NCBI RefSeq assembly: GCF_963678635.1
Contig: NC_087067.1
Coordinates: 52,570,233 to 52,630,232 of the forward strand
Source: Symsagittifera roscoffensis
Taxonomy: Eukaryota > Xenacoelomorpha > Acoela > Convolutidae
DNA length: 60,000 bases
Direction of reading: 5' to 3'
Both the position numbers and the translations under genes were made by a program. Shown one piece after another: positions 55,332 through 60,000 of this stretch (the first letter of the stretch is position 1; each line of letters begins with the position of its first letter). The notes beneath the pieces are model-generated. The model searched no databases, was not told the DNA's origin, and worked only from the letters and a program-made list of their open reading frames with translations.

Positions 55332-57277
55332 ATGGACAATTTCAACTTAGATGAATTGATGGACCTGGCAGAGGCATATGTAGGACCGATGATAGATGCG
55401 ATCTATCGTCGGCTGATCGATCGGGACTTCGCTCTGGAGGACCCAGAGGTAGTCATGTTGCTGACCGCCCTGATCAACATCTTGGGGCACGACAACCGTG
55501 GGGACCGCCCCACGGAAGTCCTGTTGATGGCAGCATATGGAGAAGGGGGAGTACTAGACCGCCCGAACATGAGAGTGATGAGGTGGAGAAACGGGGCTCT
55601 CTCAGGGAGTGACTTGGCGAATGAGCCTGGATTGGGAAGTTCCAGGACCTACCAACCAGGTGAGATTGCACCTGGGCTGACGAGAATGCATCAGGAGATG
55701 AACAGCGAGGCGACCTAGTCTGGTTCACCACTGAGAGCAGCTGTGCCACAAAAAAGGGCGAAAGTAGGACAGAAGGTTCAGACGAACCAAACCATGCAAG
55801 ATCTGGATGAGTTGAACGATGAACTGAAAAGTACGAAGAAGGAGCTGGACGAGATGACCAAAAGTATGCTCCAGATGGAGGAACCGAGGTGAATCTAGTG
55901 ACTGCACTAGGATTCTTTAGCATGTTTAGTTCTTTAGAGTCACTATTGAATCTAGAACAGAAACATGAGGTGGTCACAGCCATCAGTGTAGAAGTATTCC
56001 CAGGAGTTCTGCAGACTGAGCAGAAATACATAGGAAAATGGAGGGAAGCAATCGAGACGGAAATGAACATCAGACACAGTGAGACTTATTGTAGACCATC
56101 AGGAGCACGATATTTGGTGGGTTCGACATTGGCTCCAATGTGCAAGAGCAGATACCCTGTACATTTTGTAGCTGTGGACGTAAAGAGTACGAGAACGATC
56201 GTGGATCAAGCCTTCTCAGTGCCGAAGTGTGTGAGACTGGCGAGATTGTTCGAGAAGTCTTACGAATTGCTATGTAAGATGTTCTCAGCAGTTCCAGAGA
56301 GAACTAAGGAAGAATTGGAGTCAATACTAGGAAAGAAGTTCATGGGATATGTGAGCGGGAACTTTAGTGACTTTGAGAGACAGAAACAGAGAGGATCAAC
56401 TGTCACAGATTACAATGCAGTAGATGAGAATGATGAAGTCCACCGAGTGATGATGGAAGTGGAACCATTACTGGAAGCTTCGGGAAAACTTAATTGGAGG
56501 AGCATCATGTTGACACATGACGAGTTTCTTTGCCACTGCTTGCTGCAGACCTGGTGGTATCTCAAGCGTAGTAATCTGATGTTGATCTGGGACTCTGGAG
56601 AGCTGCTCTCCATGGGTTTACCAGATTCATCACAGCCCATAACAAAAGTGATAGTGGGAGTTATGATGGCAATACGATGGCTGGAAGCTCATGTGAGAGA
56701 AAATAAAAGACAGGAGGCAACGACGAGAGAACAGTTGCGGAAATTAGATTGTCTAAAAGGTTTACATCTTTTTGAGACAATGTGCAAAATTCTAAATATT
56801 CCGATGGAAGTGAAGAAGATATGGGCAAGAAAACGATTGATGCCATGGTTCAGAGCTAACATGACTGCATGGTTGTACGAATATGCGAAACCGCATATGT
56901 CGAAGCACGGCAGGGTGTACAGTGAATATCAGCTGGACATTGGAGCAGGAGCTTTCAAGCGAGCTCTCGTGACTCATCGGAAAGCAGTGACCACCGCTGT
57001 GAAAAGAATTTCCAGGACGAGTGAACGTAGTGGAAAGGAGAAGGCAGAGATGTTAAAGGAAGATTTGGAGAGAAACGTGACGTTGTGTCTCCACAACAGC
57101 TTCAGCAGGAACAGAGAATCTAACGTGGATCCCCTACCTTGTTGCAAACAGAGGGTAGAAGAACAGAAGTGTTGGAGGACGGCTTCCAACAGCGTTAGGA
57201 TAGCTAACGAAGTGTTGCAGGATACAGAAATTGAGAGTGCAGAGTCATTATCACAGGAGGAAGAGATGGAACATTGA
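55332..57277 (+). pseudogene. Unrecognised long protein downstream of pol (ORF3)
   Basis: An ATG at 55332 opens a frame (MDNFNLDELMDLAEAYVGPM) with TAG at 55716-55718; the same frame stays open afterwards through a heptad-patterned segment (LDELNDELKSTKKELDEM) to TGA at about 55892. A one-base shift there leads into a 460-codon frame, first ATG 55922, ending TGA 57275-57277. Read through, it would be about 640 residues: an N-terminal helical part, a coiled coil, then a large globular part with many Trp, Cys and aromatic residues (FLCHCLLQTWWYLKRSN, MPWFRANMTAWLYEYAKPH) and a basic end. There is no signal peptide or convincing membrane span, so it is not an obvious envelope protein. The TAG is also present in the second copy at 59988-59990. 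I recognise no family. Confidence 0.5.
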
Positions 57278-58098
57278 CGAATGGCCGAAAAACGAGATGC
57301 AAAAAGAGACGAAATTAGAAAAATTTAGAAGTTTTAGAACTTCTAAACGACAAAAAAAGGAAGAAAACAAAGGAGTGATGAAGAAAAAGTTAAAACTCAG
57401 AACTGTTTTATGTGTGTGAAAAAACTCAAGTGAGAAACCAAGCAACCAAGTTGTAATTGAAAACTGAAACATTTAGTTGAGTTTTGAAATTGTTGCATTT
57501 ATAAATTTGCATTTTGATTTTAGTTGGGTGGCTTTAGAGACACTTACTTACTATTTATTTAGAAAGGCTTGAGTGAAGGAGTACATTTAAATATTCCAGC
57601 CTACATGACTGTTTTTAATCAGCTAGAGAACTGATCGCTTTGTGGTGACATGAAAGGCTTGGGTAATCTCTCGAAGAGGGAGATTGTTTCATTGTTCTTT
57701 CTAACCACAGAGTTTCTTAGTTTTAATATTCAGGACAATAAAAAGCAAGATTTCCGAAGGGAAGAAGCATAGTAGGATAATTTTAGCTTGTTGGTTGGCA
57801 GGACTGTCCTGCAAACCAACACCTTTTAAATCTAAGAGAAAAAGTTTTAATCGGGACATTGACATTGGAAGTCAGAAAATATGTTTTATCTTAGGTCATA
57901 TCCTCAATGTGCAGATTAATGAAAGACTTTGAAGGCTATAGTGATGTGGTATGATGGCATTTATATTCTGCAGTGAGTCGATGTGACGTGAATAAAAGTA
58001 ATTTTGTGCATTTTGTAAATTCTGTTCGATGACACTGTATCTATTTTACGAACATTGCGTGATTCAATGTGGACATTGACCGGACTGTCCGGGGAGTA
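57278..58098 (+). other. 3' noncoding region of the retroelement
   Basis: Noncoding between ORF3 and the right LTR. It contains a near-perfect hairpin at 57790-57820 (15-bp arms GTTGGTTGGCAGGAC/GTCCTGCAAACCAAC, one mismatch, 1-nt loop), a smaller palindrome CCGGACTGTCCGG at 58080-58092, and the purine-rich tract at 58085-58098. Confidence 0.6.
58085..58098 (+). promoter_or_regulatory. Candidate polypurine tract before the 3' LTR
   Basis: CTGTCCGGGGAGTA abuts TGTGACATTCG, the LTR start. In LTR elements the second-strand primer is a purine-rich tract exactly here. The same word TTGTCCGGGGAG occurs at 51679 and 51745 in the pol linker and at 54298 after pol (TCGTCCGGGGAG at 58580 in the second copy), with a variant at 51811. 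Confidence 0.45.
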
Positions 58099-58506
58099 TG
58101 TGACATTCGACCAGATTGGGCAAAATGCAATCTCTGCAGTTTAGGAATTTTTAGCAGCGAACCTTCCGAGTTGGTGATTTTGAAGGATTAACGACGTTAT
58201 TCGGATGATTGGTAGAACGGTGAAGGTCAAGATGTTCTGGTGTTATGAAATTTTAAATTTTCGAAGTGATGACGTGGCATTTCTGAGAAGCGTCAGAAAC
58301 GGCCATTTTGGCGAAAGAGCTAAAAAGAAACAGAACAACATTAATAGCGATTGCGAGAAGAACGGAAATAGTGATTAAGAAACGACAACGAATCACGGAG
58401 TTAACAGAGAACGTTCCGACTTGCAACTATTGTGTCGCTACAATAGTTGTAAGGCAGTTGCTAACAACAGTGAGGGGTGGAAACCAGCCTTCCGGATTAC
58501 AGAGAA
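58099..58506 (+). repeat. 3' LTR, shared with the following element copy
   Basis: 408 bases matching 41375-41782 with about eight substitutions. It is followed directly by sequence equivalent to 54225 onward, not by host DNA or by the leader. Confidence 0.75.
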
Positions 58507-58630
58507 CGACTACTCATTCTAGGTTCTAACCTCGAATTGATACCCGGTATGCGATCGACGGGGACGTCGATGGATATTTTCGTCCGGGGAGTGGGGGTAG
58601 GACTTACCCACACTGAAAACTTGATAATAA

Positions 58631-59203
58631 AAAAAATTAAGAATAGCAAGAGAAACAGGAGATTTAGAAGCAGAAACAGGCGAAGAACCTAAGAAACCTG
58701 ACATAGGCCGGGTAATTGAGTCATATTTTAACTTACCAACTGAATATTCAAGTAACATAATACTAACAGACAGTGATTTCATACTCACAAATAGAACATG
58801 TGCGATAGCAATCACAGCAGACATGAGTTTTAGGACAGCGTTAGCGGCAGATTTTAAAAGAGAATACAAAAACGTGGAATTCCTTTGGAAGCAAAGACCA
58901 GGGATAGGGGGCGTAGCAGCCTTACCTCCGGCGGCGTCGCAGATACCGGGAAAATACTTATGCTTCTTGGTAACGAGGGCGACGGAGAAGCAGCACGTGG
59001 ACCCAGAGAACCTAGTCTTGTCCATGACGAGGCTGAGGGACTTCCTCGTGGAAATGGATGTCAAGGAGCTCTCGCTTCCAGTGTATGATCCAAACAGAGG
59101 AAGACTGCATCCTCGGGAATTGTACGCGCTTGTGCACGTGATATTCTCTGATACGAATATACAATTATATCTACATAAGAAATATTACTTAAGTATAGGC
59201 TGA
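58631..59203 (+). CDS. Macro-domain-like protein, second copy
   Basis: The same 190-codon frame as 54349-54921, again opening after TAA and ending TGA at 59201-59203. From the internal Met at 58823 it differs from copy 1 at three residues only (N to K, M to V, V to L), all from single-base changes and with no synonymous change seen. The N-terminal strands before the Met are also preserved. In this copy there is no pol upstream, so expression would have to come directly from the adjacent LTR, whose start is about 530 bases away. Confidence 0.55.
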   Translation, partial: KKLRIARETGDLEAETGEEPKKPDIGRVIESYFNLPTEYSSNIILTDSDFILTNRTCAIAITADMSFRTALAADFKREYKNVEFLWKQRPGIGGVAALPPAASQIPGKYLCFLVTRATEKQHVDPENLVLSMTRLRDFLVEMDVKELSLPVYDPNRGRLHPRELYALVHVIFSDTNIQLYLHKKYYLSIG

Positions 59204-59603
59204 GTGATGTGCGAGAGGGTGTTAGGCCAAAGACTAAGTTGTATGTAATATGTGTTATGTTAAGTTATGTTATGTTATGTGTTAGGTTATTAGGATCATG
59301 GGTAAGTAGGGGTTAGTGACCATGAACAACTGAATGACGATCTTAGGAATAGATCCAAAGTTTGGACTGTCCAATCGTAGGTCGAATTCCAAAATTTTAG
59401 AGACCGATTGATTTTAATAAATTTTAGGATAAATATCTTTTTATCTGAACTGTTTTTAAGCAAATTTTAACGCTATATGTTAAGGTGAAACTGACAAGTG
59501 TGATACTTGTGACTTCTTTTCTAGATCCTGATTGATCATTTAATTACTCACTTGAGTCAAAACCTTGGAATCGAATCGAATCAAATCAAATCTGAAGAAC
59601 AGT

Positions 59604-60000
59604 ATGGACAATTTCAACTTAGATGAATTGATGGACCTGGCAGAGGCATATGTAGGACCGATGATAGATGCGATCTATCGTCGGCTGATCGATCGGGACT
59701 TCGCTCTGGAGGACCCAGAGGTAGTCATGTTGCTGACCGCCCTGATCAACATCTTGGGGCACGACAACCGTAGGGACCGCCCCACGGAAGTCCTGTTGAT
59801 GGCAGCATATGGAGAAGGGGGAGTACTAGACCGCCCGAACATGAGAGTGATGAGGTGGAGAAACGGGGCTCTCTCAGGGAGTGACTTGGCGAATGAGCCT
59901 GGATTGGGAAGTTCCAGGACCTACCAACCAGGTGAGATTGCACCTGGGCTGACGAGAATGCATCAGGAGATGAACAGCGAGGCGACCTAGTCTGGTTCAC
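59604..60000 (+). pseudogene. ORF3, second copy (truncated by the window edge)
   Basis: Starts at ATG 59604 and matches 55332 onward with one residue change (Gly to Arg at HDNRGDRP). It keeps the same TAG at 59988-59990. Only 10 bases lie beyond that stop before the window ends, so whether the downstream part is present is unknown. Confidence 0.5.

Larger units (their letters stand above)
41375..58506 (+). mobile_element. Large Ty3/gypsy LTR retrotransposon with extra 3' genes
   Basis: A 17.1-kb unit is bounded by 408-bp direct repeats of about 98 percent identity. The internal order is: long leader, gag, protease, reverse transcriptase, RNase H, long linker, integrase with a GPY/F-like end, then a macro-domain-like frame and an unknown long protein, then a purine-rich tract next to the right repeat. 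The pol order (RT-RH before INT) is that of Ty3/gypsy elements. Gag and pol contain several stops and frameshifts and a deletion of the RT active site, so this copy is inactive on its own. Its exact outer boundaries and target duplication cannot be set because relatives flank it on both sides. Confidence 0.85.
58507..60000 (+). mobile_element. Gag-pol-less derivative of the same retroelement (runs off the window)
   Basis: From 58507 the sequence repeats 54225 onward at about 99 percent identity, carrying the macro-domain frame and the start of ORF3. The leader, gag and pol (12.4 kb in the first copy) are absent: the join is LTR ...TTACAGAGA next to ACGACTACTCATTC. This looks like a deletion derivative sharing the LTR at 58099. 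The right end lies beyond the window. Confidence 0.75.

Noticed and set aside
55332-57277. ORF3 as an envelope glycoprotein
   Set aside because: No signal peptide, no clear membrane span and no cleavage-site pattern were seen.
58490-58520. Spliced-RNA origin of the LTR-to-post-pol join
   Set aside because: In the full element the bases at the two break sites (AGAGA/AATC and TAAGG/ACGA) do not provide a GT-AG intron, so splicing is not supported.

Overview
The window is metazoan nuclear DNA: spliced genes with GT-AG introns, two unmistakable animal genes (a RING1/RNF2 Polycomb E3 ligase and a DSTYK kinase), long A+T-rich intergenic DNA, and many animal-type transposons (L2/CR1-like LINEs, tRNA-derived SINEs, a Polinton-type DNA polymerase, a Ty3/gypsy LTR element). 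The mix points to an invertebrate; the sequence alone does not place the phylum.

Layout. 1-15 kb: gene-poor DNA with a terminal-inverted-repeat element (4523-5562), two decayed copies of one LINE family (5575-6572 minus, 8930-10330 plus), hairpin-type inverted repeats, a degenerate tandem triplication (12.6-13.9 kb) and one coding-like island (11.44-11.62 kb). 15.4-21.3 kb: exons of a minus-strand C-type-lectin-like type II membrane protein, broken by a frameshift in the lectin exon, interleaved with dispersed repeats and a 388-bp spacer-free palindrome (18609-18996). 23.4-25.7 kb: a truncated, disrupted protein-primed family-B DNA polymerase of Polinton type. 27.1-29.1 kb: complete three-exon RING1 gene, minus strand. 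30.5-39.7 kb: complete three-exon DSTYK gene, plus strand, divergent from RING1; the end of its large first exon plus part of intron 1 is tandemly repeated about 2.3 times (2275-bp period) inside the gene.

40.7-60 kb: a very large Ty3/gypsy element. A 408-bp repeat (41375-41782 and 58099-58506) behaves as LTRs. Between them lie a 3.5-kb leader packed with a repeated, apparently base-paired motif built around CCGGAGGGG, a broken gag, broken protease/RT/RNase H/integrase (the RT catalytic Asp-Asp pair is deleted), and then two non-canonical downstream genes: an open frame that looks like a TARG1/Poa1-type macro domain, and a long unrecognised protein. Immediately after the second LTR the macro-domain part starts again with no leader, gag or pol (58507 to the window end), which looks like a deletion-derivative element sharing that LTR.

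The best candidates for something undescribed are the macro-domain gene plus unknown ORF carried by this LTR element, the gag-pol-less derivative that preserves exactly these genes, and the repeated structured leader RNA. Host genes are independent of one another: RING1 acts on chromatin as the Polycomb H2A ubiquitin ligase, and DSTYK is a membrane/cytoplasmic signalling kinase.
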